Shown here one piece after another: positions 1 through 10,370 of a stretch of DNA of 64,000 nucleotides (the first letter of the stretch is position 1; each line of letters starts with the position of its first letter). Position numbers and translations under genes: made by a program. Origin of the DNA: Hibiscus mutabilis (taxonomy: Eukaryota > Streptophyta > Magnoliopsida > Malvales > Malvaceae); assembly GCA_019671005.1 (NCBI GenBank), contig CM033745.1:3085146-3149145 (forward strand). The letters run 5' to 3'. The notes beneath the pieces are model-generated. The model did no database searches, had not been told where the DNA came from, and saw only the letters and a list, made by a program, of their open reading frames with translations.

Positions 1-419
1 TGCCCTTCTCTTTACGCTGGAAGAAGTACGAGGAAACTCGTATATGCATGCTAAGTCCTTTCTTTGCAGATATTTGAGTCCATTCTACGTATTGATCAAA
101 TATGTGGGAGGACTCTTTCAAAATTTAACATTTACATTCATACAAGTGGATAAGGATTTATCATATCTATGCATTGCTTTTAACCTTTCCTTATTTCCCC
201 TATTGTAAATCTTGGTTGAAATCTGTTAAGCTGGAAGATAAAAGAAACAATGGTAATTGGCGACAAAAAGGATAAAGGAAAACAAAACAAAGTTAAAGGG
301 ACATGCTTTGGCCAACTTTCAACTTTAACAGTGACGCAAAACAAGATTAGACCATGAAATTATGGAACGACCCCCTTCACAAGTTTCAACTTTTATTAAC
401 CAGCGTAGCAAAAGGTGGC
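1..419. other. No gene seen
   Basis: AT-rich sequence with only very short open frames and no recognisable protein. It runs up to the start of the sterol isomerase-like copy and may include its former 5' UTR. Confidence 0.4.
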
Positions 420-1072
420 ATGTTGAGAAAGGAGAATCCATATGTGCCCAGAGATCTGCAACTGCCCGGATATGTACTTGTCTCCCTCTCTCAAGCCACC
501 ATTGTTGGCGGCTATGGCTTCTCTTATCTGCTCATCGTCTCGCTTGTCTGGTAGCTCTCTGGGAGATCATCCAACATATCTAAACTTGATAGGTTGCTCA
601 TGTGCTGGTGGGCTTTCACAGGATTACGCACATCATTCTTGAAGATTATTTTGCATCCTCTCCCGAATTCTACAAAGACAGGACTGGATTTTATCTAGCT
701 GAAGTTTGGAAAGAATACAGCAAAGGTGACTCAAGATATGCAGGAAGAGATTCTGCAATTGTTGCTGTTGAAGGAATGACATCAGTTCTGGAAGGTCCAC
801 CTGGCTTTCTAGCAGTGTATGCTATCTCCAAAGGAAAGGGACTACATACTTCAGTTCGCCATCTCCTTGGGGCAGCTCTATGGAACTTCTGTATATTTCA
901 TAACAGCTATCTTGGAGGGGATAACTTTTCTGCAACCCCATTTTATTACTATGCATACTATATTTTGGCAAATTCCTTCTGGATTCTGATACCCTTACTC
1001 ATTGCTATCCGGTGTTGGAAGAAAATTTCTCTTGCGGTGCAGAGCCAAAGCCAGAAGAAGAAGGTTAGTTGA
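420..1072 (+). pseudogene. HYD1: Sterol 8,7-isomerase (HYD1/EBP type) pseudogene
   Basis: The family (emopamil-binding protein, an ER membrane enzyme) moves the sterol double bond from C8 to C7. The N-terminal motif PYVPRDLQLPGY lies at about 441-476, followed by a hydrophobic segment ending SLVW. Further on come EVWKEYSKGDSRY, the AVEG motif, EGDNF (split across frames), FYYYAYYILAN and the C-terminal RCWKKI with a basic lysine tail. The reading is broken. TAG stands at 552-554 right after SLVW. The frame changes near 615-620, between AFTG and THIILE. A pair of compensating shifts at about 838-841 and 915-920 puts a hydrophobic stretch (YILQFAISLGQLYG) in another frame. No intron is visible, and an A-rich run follows at about 1183-1191, so a processed copy is possible. 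Identity is sure, inactivity very likely, and origin by retroposition is inference. Confidence 0.88.
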
Positions 1073-1529
1073 GGTAGACCGCACAACAGGCTGCAGAAGA
1101 TTTCTTTGTTTAACGAATGTCTTGGTTTGTGCACGTTTGTGTGGCCAACCTTGAAATAATTTAGTCATTCCAGTTATAGACAAAAAAAAGAACTTTTTAT
1201 TGTCCATTACATATCCAATTACTCCAAACGGCAGGTGCATATAGCTTAATCGAATGCAAGATTAGCGCCACGCATCACATGAGGGAAGATTGAAAGCAAA
1301 AGCTTAACATTTTATTAATCCATTCCTAAAGAAATTAATGTCTAACAGCAACTCAGGTAAAAAGAAAGCTTTTTGATTAGCTCTCTTCATAGTATAAATG
1401 ATTCCTAGTCACTCTCACACAGGAGCAAATAAGAACAGTAGATGAACTATGGTTACATCTAAACGTGACTTGACAAACAATGGACACGAGCAAACCAATT
1501 TAACTGTAAATGATTCCTTCGCATGTCGT
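1073..1529. other. Spacer between converging genes
   Basis: Holds the presumed 3' remnant of the isomerase copy, with an A-rich run at 1183-1191, and the 3' UTR of the minus-strand RhoGDI gene. No further coding sequence seen. Confidence 0.4.
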
Positions 1530-3395
1530 CTACGATTGCCATTCTTTACGGATGTCAAAACAGTAGTTGATCTCCAAGTAGCACTTGTTGTCGTCGTCAA
1601 CAAACTGCATGCAGAGAAAAAAGAATAATGGAAACAGTAGGCAAGGCTTGTACTCTAAGATTGTACAGAGTATCAACTATGGTGTCACGAATACAACACG
1701 AGATGACCACAAATTTGAATCCCGAAATTCTGTTCCACATGGATCCTGACAACTCGTTAATGGGATCTTTATTAGTGTATTAATTCTTGTACATAAGAGG
1801 ATCATTGATGTAGCATTGTTCAAGACCTGAAACGATACTCTTAACAACAGCAAATTAAGCCATAAGCTTGTTATAATAAATCCAACAGCAAACCAGATTC
1901 ATACTAAGCCAAAACAGTTGGACGATGGACAGCCATGAGCACAGCTTAAAAGACTTTTTTCGTTTCTCCCCTCATAAGCCATAAGCTTGTTATAATAAAC
2001 GCAACAGCAAACCAGATTCACACTAGGCCAAAACAGTTGAACGATGGACATCCATGAGCACAGCTTAAAAGACTTTTTTCGTTTCTCCCCTTATAAGCCA
2101 TAAGCTTGTTATAATAAAAACAACAGAAAACCAGATTCATACTAAGCCAAAACAGTTGGACGATGAACATCCATGAGCACAGCTTAAAAGACTTTTTTCG
2201 TTTCTCCCCTTATAAACCATTTCGTGCAATTACGGTGTATAACATATAATGAGAAAAAAGAATTATCAGTTATTTTATCTTGCTTCTAGCTGAATAAGAT
2301 CCTCTAGCAAATATCCCAGATGGGGTTGTTTCTTCAGATATTTCATGTGTGTAAGGCTCTGCCTGGGGGCTGAAGGTCCCAATCATCTCTTTCATGCTAT
2401 CAACTGGTACAAGAATTCATTGAGAAGAACATCAAATCTATAGTTTATATAAAAGAATATAATTCTTCCATATGAACTACAGAGAAAGAGAAAAAGGAAT
2501 CACCCTTCACACCAGTTTTCCAAACCATATTAGTGTACTTGAGTCCGGATACAATGTTGTTGCTCACTTGGAACATGAATTGCAGGCTGTATTTGCTACC
2601 TTCTTTTAAGGTAAACCACGGTCCTTTAGGCTTTCCGTTCTCCGGAATTGAAAGAACCATATCAGGCCTTCCGGGTGATTTGATTGCAAGGCTCAGGATC
2701 TTAATATCAGGTTCCAGCTTTTCTATACCAATCATAAACAATGGAAGCAAAATGTCAGGAATACAAAGAAAGGGCAACATTTCTTCTTTCCTTAGATTTT
2801 TAAGGGCTTGCTGCTGGATAAATGCATATATATTGCTTGGAAGGTGAAACAAGAAAGAAACAACAGAGGAAACTCGGCCAAAGTTCAAAAACTAACACCA
2901 TCATAATCCTCAAGATTCAAATAATAGCTATGTAGAGAAAGAGGAGTCAAACCTCCAATGGAGTCGAAATCCAGGGTCCCAAGAAGTTGTTCCTTCCACC
3001 TCCTTAAGCTCTCATCATCCTGAATCCTCAAATTCAAAGAAAGGAAAAGATAAGACAAGGTGGGGAAAAAGAACTTAAGCTGAAATATGAAGGAAGAAAT
3101 GAAACAAACCAACCTTATCCTTTTCGAGTTGTTCTTTAATGGTGCACTTAGGGCCCAACTCAACCTCCCTATCTTCATCGTCGCCGTCGTCGTCGTCGTC
3201 TTCATCTTCCGTTGGACAAAAAGAACTCTCGCTTGTTTTTCTACTGAAGCCAGAGTGATGCCCTTCAGCGTTATCACCATTTGGAGGCATCTTTGATGCT
3301 GTTTTTGTCTCTGAAGCTTCACTATCAACAGCAGTCCGGTTTTTGTCAAATCCCGTGTTCTTGGAACTTGGATCCTCACCAACCGCCAAAGACAT
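1530..3395 (-). CDS. RhoGDI: Rho GDP-dissociation inhibitor, five exons, defective last donor
   Basis: Cytosolic regulator that extracts ROP/RAC GTPases from membranes and holds them in the GDP form. Exons on the minus strand: 3395-3114, 3019-2953, 2722-2504, 2403-2279, 1604-1530, predicting 255 residues. The ATG at 3395 (MSLAVGED) is preferred to the in-frame GTG at 3437 because relatives begin with MSL. An acidic N-terminal region (run of D/E) is followed by LGPKCTIKEQLEKDK, DESLRRWKEQLLG, the immunoglobulin-like fold with SPGRPDMVLSIPENGKPKG, WFTLKEGSKYSLQF, NNIVSGLKYTN and WKTGVK, then PSGIFARGSYSARSK, and finally the DDDNKCYLEINY and FDIRKEW ending. All introns are GT-AG except the last, whose donor reads AAG|ATAAAA (AT at 2278-2277). 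If unspliced, the protein ends three residues later (IK, stop) and lacks the C-terminal strand. The last intron contains a 119 bp tandem triplication. Confidence 0.88.
1861..2217. repeat. 119 bp tandem repeat, three copies, inside an intron
   Basis: Copies start with cataagcttgttataataaa at 1861, 1980 and 2099, an exact 119 bp period. They differ by a few substitutions and share a TTTTTTCGTTTCTCCCC tail. The array lies in the last intron of the RhoGDI gene, between exon 5 and the abnormal donor. Confidence 0.93.
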
Positions 3396-6312
3396 CAACA
3401 GCCCATCAAACAGGTATAAAAAAGAGGCAAAACTCACTCACCAAGAATGTGTACTACTACTACTAGTAGTATACTAACTAAAAGAGTTGCTCAACGCGCA
3501 AAAGAACAGGGAAGATAAGCCAAAAAAAATACCACTAGGGTCCCGGAAGAATATCAGAAGCAAACAACAAAAGATAAGGGGAACCCCAATTCAAAACAAG
3601 GTTATAATAATAGTATTAAATGATGGGTCAAAGAATCCCAGAAAGGTAAACAGAAACTAAATACCAGGGAAAGAATTTCAAACAAGAAAATGAAAAAGAA
3701 AAAGAGAGGGAATGGGTAGCAAAAGGAGGGAGATGGGTTCGTCGAGGGAAAGCTCAGACGCTCAAGGAAGAATCATGTGGCCATCTGAAAATATGTATAT
3801 TGGTGAAATGAACAAAAAGAGAGAGAGAGAGAGAGAGGTGGCGAGATCGTGAAGGTCCACTCCCGTACTAGCTTCCGCGAAGACCACGGCTTTTCGATTT
3901 TAAAAATCTATTTCTGACAGGACAAAGTTGAAGGTAAGAGAATTACAGCATTACAGCCTAGATTGCTTGAACCATTTGTTTAAAAATCCCTTTAGTTTTA
4001 ATTTACCTCGTACCCAGTTTGAAGTCCTGAACCAGCTTTTTGAGTCTCAAGAGATGGTTCTGAATTCTATGTCCTACTTGCAAATTGCAACCCTTTGCAT
4101 AAGTTGCCAAAGTCGCTTCCCTGGTGGCCTGGCTTCACACACAGTTTTAAGACTTACAATTTCTATGACATTTATTACAGCGGCGAGAATTCCGAGGGAA
4201 TTTTGAATCCATTCGTATTTCACCCCTTTAAAAATGTTTCATTTAGCCCTATTTCTATAATAATCCCAAACCAGCACATTTCCCATTAGTAAAAAAATTA
4301 ACCTTTTTCCCCCAATTTAGCCCTAAGTCGTAATCTCATATCTCCATTTCAACTTTTTACTGGGAAGATTGATGAATCAGATATTTTTAATTGGAAGTAC
4401 CTGCAGAAGGATTATGCATGATTAACACGAAAATAAATGTCCCTGCAGGCATCTGCATGATGTGAATTTTAATGTACTCCGATTCACGGATATACAATCA
4501 ATTATGCATTGTTCCAGAAATACCCATTTTTTAATTCATAATTATTTTTAGACGAACAATCTCCCTGCTGCTTTCATTTGAATTTTATGATTGATTAGCG
4601 ATTAGCTAATTTGTATTGATTGAGAAACATACTCTGGACGTGAGCAAAACAAATGATTTCTGCACGTTGCTTCCATCTCTTTCTCTTCCTACAACAACCA
4701 ACATTCATTCATTCAACACCTGCACTAACTGAGGGATGCAAAACTATCGTAAGGACGAAATCTATAAATTAAGATTATTACGGAAATAAAAATAGGCAAA
4801 TAATCCAATAGCATCACCGTTTAGTGTTTAAGAATGCTTTTATATTTTATAATCACTTTAGATTGATAAAAAATATTAGGGTTTGAGATTTAAAAATTAG
4901 AGTTAGAGTGTCAGTCAAAGGGCAAACGGTAATACAATTCGACTATTTCAAGGATCAATTTGATAAGAAAATATTATAAGGACGAAATCGATCATAAATA
5001 AATATATTCCCAACAATTGCCTGTTTAAAATTCATAGCATTTATAGATAAATGAGGAGGTGGTTCCATCATCATAATAGATATAATGAAGAAGACAACTA
5101 ACCTGCTTAAATGTGAAACAGCATTTTCCCCAATGAGTAAGAGATTTTAAGCTCAGCAGCCGACTGTCTAGCAGGTAACGACATTAATATAGCTTGTCTA
5201 CCACCACCAGTAGTCCCTGTCATCCTAAAGAATGGCAAACAGGTCATAACAGCAATAGCCAGTAGCCAATAGCCTTAACTCAATCATGAGGTACAAGTCC
5301 TAGTAACAATAAAAGATGAGGAGACAACTTGAAAGACATGAAATAATTATCACAGCACTACGTCCTGTATTAAGTATTAGAAGTGGCCACGGGCCGAGAC
5401 TAGAATTTACAGAATAGTGACTGAAATCATAACGATTCTCTGTTTATGATGCAGAAACTGCAAAATTTTTGTTTAAATAAGATTTACAGGATGTTCAGAA
5501 TTGATAATCACAATTGGGAAGTTAGTATTGAGTTTCACTCGGTAAAGAAAAGAGACAAAACTTCTTAATAACTTCTTTCCTGATGGTTATATTTTGATAC
5601 ATAATATGTGTATAAAATATCTTATAGAATCTATACAATTTAAAATCTCAATCTCTAACCTTAAAACTCTAAGTGTGTATCTGAATAATATTAACTAAAA
5701 CACAATAACCATTGCTATACAAGTGACATGAAGAACATAGAAGTGATGTCCAAGCCTGTAAGAAAAGTTTGAACTGCTGCCGTAGTTTTCAGTTTTTCAA
5801 AACACTCTTTAGCAGAAATATGACAACATGCTTCCTTCAGCAACATATAAATATACTACAAGAATCAGTATAACCGTCTGCTTATCTTTTTCCCAGAATT
5901 CTTGATGTGACATAGGTGAAACCATCTCTTGTTCCTTGCAAAGAATAAAACGAGGCATTGGCAGCCAGCAACATTTCACCCTTCGCAATGATAAGGTACT
6001 GCAAATGCAACAAGGGACAATGTTATGTCCTTGCTCAAAACTATCGTAGCACGCGCATAATGATATGTAAAAAATTAAAACGACGCCAAATGAAAAGTAA
6101 ACATCGTACCACCACCATGACAAACCCAAAACTGCTAGATTTGTTTGCTGAGCTTCTTGCCTGCAATGGTCACTACCTCTTATGCCGTGGTAAAAGTGAG
6201 GAATCATAGTGTTACCTCTCTGTGATTATATGAGAAGAAAAGGCAATAAAGTCTGCCGTGGTATTCAAGATTTTGGAACAGAAGCTCCAACCGATCAGTG
6301 ATCAATTATGAT
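3396..6312. other. RhoGDI upstream region and intergenic spacer
   Basis: Directly upstream of the RhoGDI start there is a purine-rich 5' region with an (AG)n tract at 3818-3837. From about 3900 to 6312 the sequence is AT-rich. A few open frames occur (for example minus strand 5809-6207 and 5107-5223), but I recognise no protein in them. Around 4850-4920 there is a degenerate GGGTTTGAGATTTAAA stretch of the kind repeated near 49.75 and 54.9 kb. Confidence 0.35.
3818..3837. repeat. (AG)n microsatellite
   Basis: Ten AG units about 420 bp upstream of the RhoGDI ATG, probably in its promoter or 5' UTR (CT-rich on the gene's own strand). Confidence 0.95.
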
Positions 6313-6321
6313 AAAAAAAAA

Positions 6322-7806
6322 GGCAAACTACATCAGTGACCATCGAACTAATTGGGGTACTTATTTTGACCACCGAACTATCAAATCGTCAATCAGACCA
6401 CCAAACTTATTAAACTGACCTATTTTGACCTCCGCCGTTAAAAAATTAACGGATGGGTGACATGACAGTTAACGAAAATTTATAAAATTACACATTTAGT
6501 CCATGTTATTTACCTATAATTTCAATTTGGTCCTAATGTCATCACCCGATTGGACAATTTATTTTAAATTTTAATTTAATTTATTTAATATATTAATTAA
6601 AGAAACAAAGAGTGTGTTTAGGGTTGTTTGAACTTGGGACCTTCCGGGTAAAACACCAATGCCATTACTATTGCGCCAAACCATTTGTATTGATATAAAT
6701 TACACCCTTTTATATATATCTTATAATACTATAATGGTTAGGGAAAAAGAAGTAAAAATGATTGACATGGGATTCGAATTTAGGTCATTTGGGTTGTGTA
6801 AAAATATACAAACTACTAAATTAATTTAATTTTTTTAATAAAAAATAAAATATTTTGAATATATTTAAAGTATAATTAAAGCAAGATTTAAAATAAAAAA
6901 TAATTTTATGATTTTTATAATTTTAGATTAAATTGAATATTTTTTCACATTTAATTTAATAATTTTATATATATAATATTGAAACGGTTTTTTAATTTAA
7001 TTAATAATTTTAATTTCTCACATTAATTAAATATCTTATAAACATGTATATTAAATATATACATTTTAATATATAATCAATGAATTAAGATATTTAATAA
7101 AAAATTAAAATTATTAATTAAATTAAAAAATCATTTCAATATTATATATATATATATATGAAATTATTAAACTAAATGTGAGGGGAAAAGTATTCAATTT
7201 AATCTAAAAATATGAAAACCATAAATTTGTTTTCATTTTAAATCTTGCTTCAACTATACTTTAAATATATTTAAAATATTTTAATTTTCTACTAAAATTT
7301 GACTTAATTTAGTGGTTTGTATATTTGTTAACTTCCCAAATGACCTAAGTTCGAATCCCCTTTCAATCATTTTTACTTCTTTTTCCCTAACAATTACAAT
7401 ATTATAATATATATATAAGGGTGTAATTTGTATCGATATAAATGGTTTGGCGCAGTGGTAATGGCATGGGTCTTTTACCTAAGAGGTCTCAAGTTTAATT
7501 GTCCTTTAATTTTCCATTAATTGTCCAATCAGATGGTAAAACGTGTCGTCGTCCGATTGAATGATTAATTTTAATTAATTTAATTTAAATTAGGACCAAA
7601 TTGAAATTATAGGTAAATGACAGGGATTAAATGTGTAATTTTACAAATTTTTGTTAACTGCCACATCACCCATCCGTTAGTTTTTTAACTGCGGTGGTCA
7701 AAATATGTCAATTTAATAAATTTGGTGGTCTGATTGACGATTTCGATAGTTCGGTGGTTAAAATAATTACCCCAATTAATTATGTGGTCACTGGTGTAGT
7801 TTACCC
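6322..7806. mobile_element. Long foldback Mutator-like element, about 1.5 kb
   Basis: The left end (ggcaaactacatcagtgacc) and the right end (complement gggtaaactacaccagtgac) are inverted copies. The complementarity continues through nearly the whole element to a centre near 7060, so it could fold into one long hairpin. There is no transposase. Ends starting G(G)GTAAACTAC match those of the 483 bp MITE at 9645, which has a 9 bp target duplication, so a Mutator-like origin is likely. The insertion is bounded by A runs (6313-6321 and 7807-7812), so the target duplication cannot be read cleanly. Each arm carries tRNA-promoter-like stretches (see findings). Confidence 0.8.
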
Positions 7807-7868
7807 AAAAAAGCTGATCATTGATCAACACTTTGATTGCGGGCGGACGGGCCGTGAGAGATCGGAAG

Positions 7869-8382
7869 TAGGGATGTGAATGAACAGAGCTTTCGATGAA
7901 CTGTTCGTATAATATTCGTTTATTAAGCTAAATAAATGAGTGAGAACAAAATTTTTATGCTCGTTTAATAAATGAACAAACACAAACATATGTGTGTTCG
8001 GATCATTTATGTTCACGAACAAGCTCGTTTATAGGCTCGTTTATGAGCTTGTTTATAAGCTCGTTTATAAGATGAAAATGCTCGTTTATAAGATCGTTTA
8101 CAGGTAAATTTTATTTTGTTGCTTTTGTTTTATCTATTTATTGTTAATTTAGAACAATAAAGAAACATGTTTGTGAATACTTAAATGAACGCATTTGCGA
8201 ACGCTTAAATGAACATGTTTAGGAACACTTAAACAAACATGTTCGTGAACACTAAACAAACGAACACGAACACCTTCAAAAAGAAATAAACGAACACGAT
8301 CAGGGCATGAACACCTTCAAAAATAAACAAATAAACACGAACATAGTCTTATTCATTCAAGCTCGGTTCATTTACACCCCTA
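7869..8382. mobile_element. Non-autonomous hAT-like element, copy 1
   Basis: Terminal inverted repeats TAGGGATGTGAATGAAC and GTTCATTTACACCCCTA bound 514 bp. Flanking octamers atcggaag (7861-7868) and attggaag (8383-8390) differ at one base and are read as an 8 bp target duplication, typical of hAT elements. The interior is rich in CTCGTTTATAAG and AACGAACACGAACA subrepeats. No coding capacity. Confidence 0.85.
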
Positions 8383-8460
8383 ATTGGAAGACAAATGATT
8401 GGGTTCGGATCGAAAAGAATGAGCCGAGATAATTTGGGTTTAGAAAGTGCGCCATAGTAT

Positions 8461-8545
8461 TGGGTGGTCTGATTGACGATTTCGATAGTTCGGTGGTTAA
8501 AATAAGTACCCCAATTAATTATGTGGTCACTGGTGTAGTTTACCC
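8461..8545. mobile_element. Second copy of the foldback element's right end
   Basis: Repeats about 85 bp of the foldback right terminus, ending tagtttaccc. It exists because of the tandem duplication rather than a second insertion: it has no left arm and its flank is the duplicated flank. Confidence 0.85.
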
Positions 8546-8607
8546 AAAAAAGCTTATCATTGATCAACACTTTGATTGCGGGCGGGGGGGCCGTGAGAGA
8601 TCGGAAG

Positions 8608-9127
8608 TAGGGATGTGAATGAACAGAGCTTTCGATGAACTGTTCGTATAATATTCGTTTATTAAGCTAAATAAATGAGTGAGAACAAAATTTTTATGCT
8701 CGTTTAATAAATGAACAAACACAAACATATGTGTGTTCGGATCATTTATGTTCACGAACAAGCTCGTTTATAGGCTCGTTTATAAGATGAAAATGCTCCT
8801 TTATAAGATCGATTACAGGTAAATTTTATTTTGTTGCTTTTGTGTTATCTATTTATTGTTAATTTAGAACAATAAAGAAACATGTTTGTGAACGCTTAAA
8901 TGAACGCATTTGCGAACGCTTAAATGAACATGTTTAGGAACACTTAAACAAACATGTTCGTGAACACTAAACAAACGAACACGAACACCTTCAAAAAGAA
9001 ATAAACGAACACGAACACAATATTAAAAAATTAAACGAACACGAACAGGGCATGAACACCTTCAAAAATAAACAAATAAACACGAACATAGTCTTATTCG
9101 TTCAAGCTCGGTTCATTTACACCCCTA
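8608..9127. mobile_element. Non-autonomous hAT-like element, copy 2
   Basis: Same terminal repeats and same flanking octamers (atcggaag, attagaag) as copy 1. The shared flank shows it was copied by the tandem duplication. Relative to copy 1 it lacks part of the CTCGTTTATAAG tract and has extra AACGAACAC sequence. Confidence 0.85.
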
Positions 9128-9635
9128 ATTAGAAGACAAATGATTGGGTTCAGATCGAAAAGAATGAGCCGAGATAATTTGGGTTTGGAAAGTGCGCCAT
9201 AGTATTGGGCCTTTCGTGATCTCGTGCTGATTCACTAGCCTGCTTTGTTATTTGATTTCTTCGTCGGTTTAACTTGAAAAATTAATTTTCTTAAAAAAGT
9301 TTGTAATGCGTCGTTTATTGAGAAAATTAATCGATTCTTTGTTAATCAGTATTGTTTTCTAAGTATTTGGTCTACCTTGAAATTGTCTTCTAATCTTGAA
9401 AAGAATGTTAAAAAAACACTTTATACTAAAATTATATTCAGAATTGTAAAATTTTACACGGACATATTAAAATAATATCATATTGGTTATATAAAATATT
9501 TTAGATGACTCAGGATACGAGTTTATCCCTGCAAGCAAAACTTCTTTAATTAATTTAATTTAATAATTTCTTTTGATAATTTTATTCGAGTATAAAATAA
9601 TAATACTAGATTTAATTTATTATTTTAAATGATCA
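9128..9635. other. AT-rich spacer
   Basis: Unique AT-rich sequence following the duplication. No gene or repeat recognised. Confidence 0.4.
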
Positions 9636-9644
9636 TTTTATAAT

Positions 9645-10127
9645 GGGTAAACGGAGGTTACTTAATTATGGATAAGGATATATTTGAGTCACTTAATTAT
9701 TAAAAGTTACATTTAGGTCACTCAATTATGGTTAAGATTAGATTTCGGTCACCCAATTATTAAAGGTTACATTTGAGTCACTCAATTATGGGTAAGGTTA
9801 CGTTTGGGTCACCCTTCATATTTAATAAAGCACATCAATTTTGTCATTTTTTCTTATAAATCACTTGTACACCCTCGTTAACATTAGAATACTTCATTTG
9901 AAATCATTAATTAATCTAATACACAAATCGATATACTTTTTTAAATATGAAGGGTGACCCAAACGTAACATTACCAATAATTGAGTGATCCAAATGTAAC
10001 CTTTAATAATTGGGTGACCCAAATGTAACTTTACTCATAATTGAGTGACCAAAATGTAACTTTTAATAATTACGTGACCTAAATGTAACCTTACCTATAA
10101 TTGAATAACCTCCGTTGTAGTTTACCC
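9645..10127. mobile_element. Mutator-like MITE with perfect 9 bp target duplication
   Basis: 483 bp element with long inverted arms: gggtaaacggaggtta on the left and complement gggtaaactacaacggagg on the right. Arms of roughly 190 bp are built from a repeated GTCACTCAATTATGG / AGGTTACATTTG motif. It is flanked on both sides by ttttataat (9636-9644 and 10128-10136), an exact 9 bp duplication diagnostic of Mutator-like transposition. It has no coding capacity. Confidence 0.95.
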
Positions 10128-10136
10128 TTTTATAAT

Positions 10137-10370
10137 AAATTAATCACATTAATAGTTACAATGCAACTTTTTCAAATATCAGTGACTAAAATAAAATTTT
10201 ATTAATACTTTGATGACCTTTCGTAGTTTTACCCCTGCAAATAACAATAAATACAAAAATATACAAATAATTGGCACGGGAGATTCTAGGGAACGACCCA
10301 AGGCTAAATGAAGACCAACCGGTTAACCGGGTAAAATGTATGTACATAAATTCTCACGATGCTTGTACAT
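10137..10370. other. Spacer before the satellite
   Basis: AT-rich sequence with no gene. A short GC-richer stretch (ggcacgggagattctaggg, then ccaaccggttaaccggg) lies at about 10275-10331, just before the first divergent satellite units. It could be a transposon end, but I cannot show it. Confidence 0.3.

Larger units (their letters stand above)
7722..9209. repeat. About 739 bp tandem segmental duplication
   Basis: The stretch from the right end of the foldback element through a hAT-like element to agtgcgccatagtattggg appears twice head to tail. The motif tgattgacgatttcgatagt is at 7731 and again at 8470. The junction at about 8461 (agtattgggtggtctg) shows a few bases of microhomology. The copies differ by scattered substitutions and small indels in the AACGAACACGAACA-rich part. 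Confidence 0.93.

Noticed and set aside
5107..5223. Short minus-strand frame MTGTTGGGRQAILMSLPARQ as a gene start
   Set aside because: 38 codons only, with no recognisable family, no connected exon and no support beyond an open frame.
5809..6207. 132-residue minus-strand frame as a gene
   Set aside because: Composition (W/C/Y/F-rich) and lack of any known motif suggest chance. No splice partner found.
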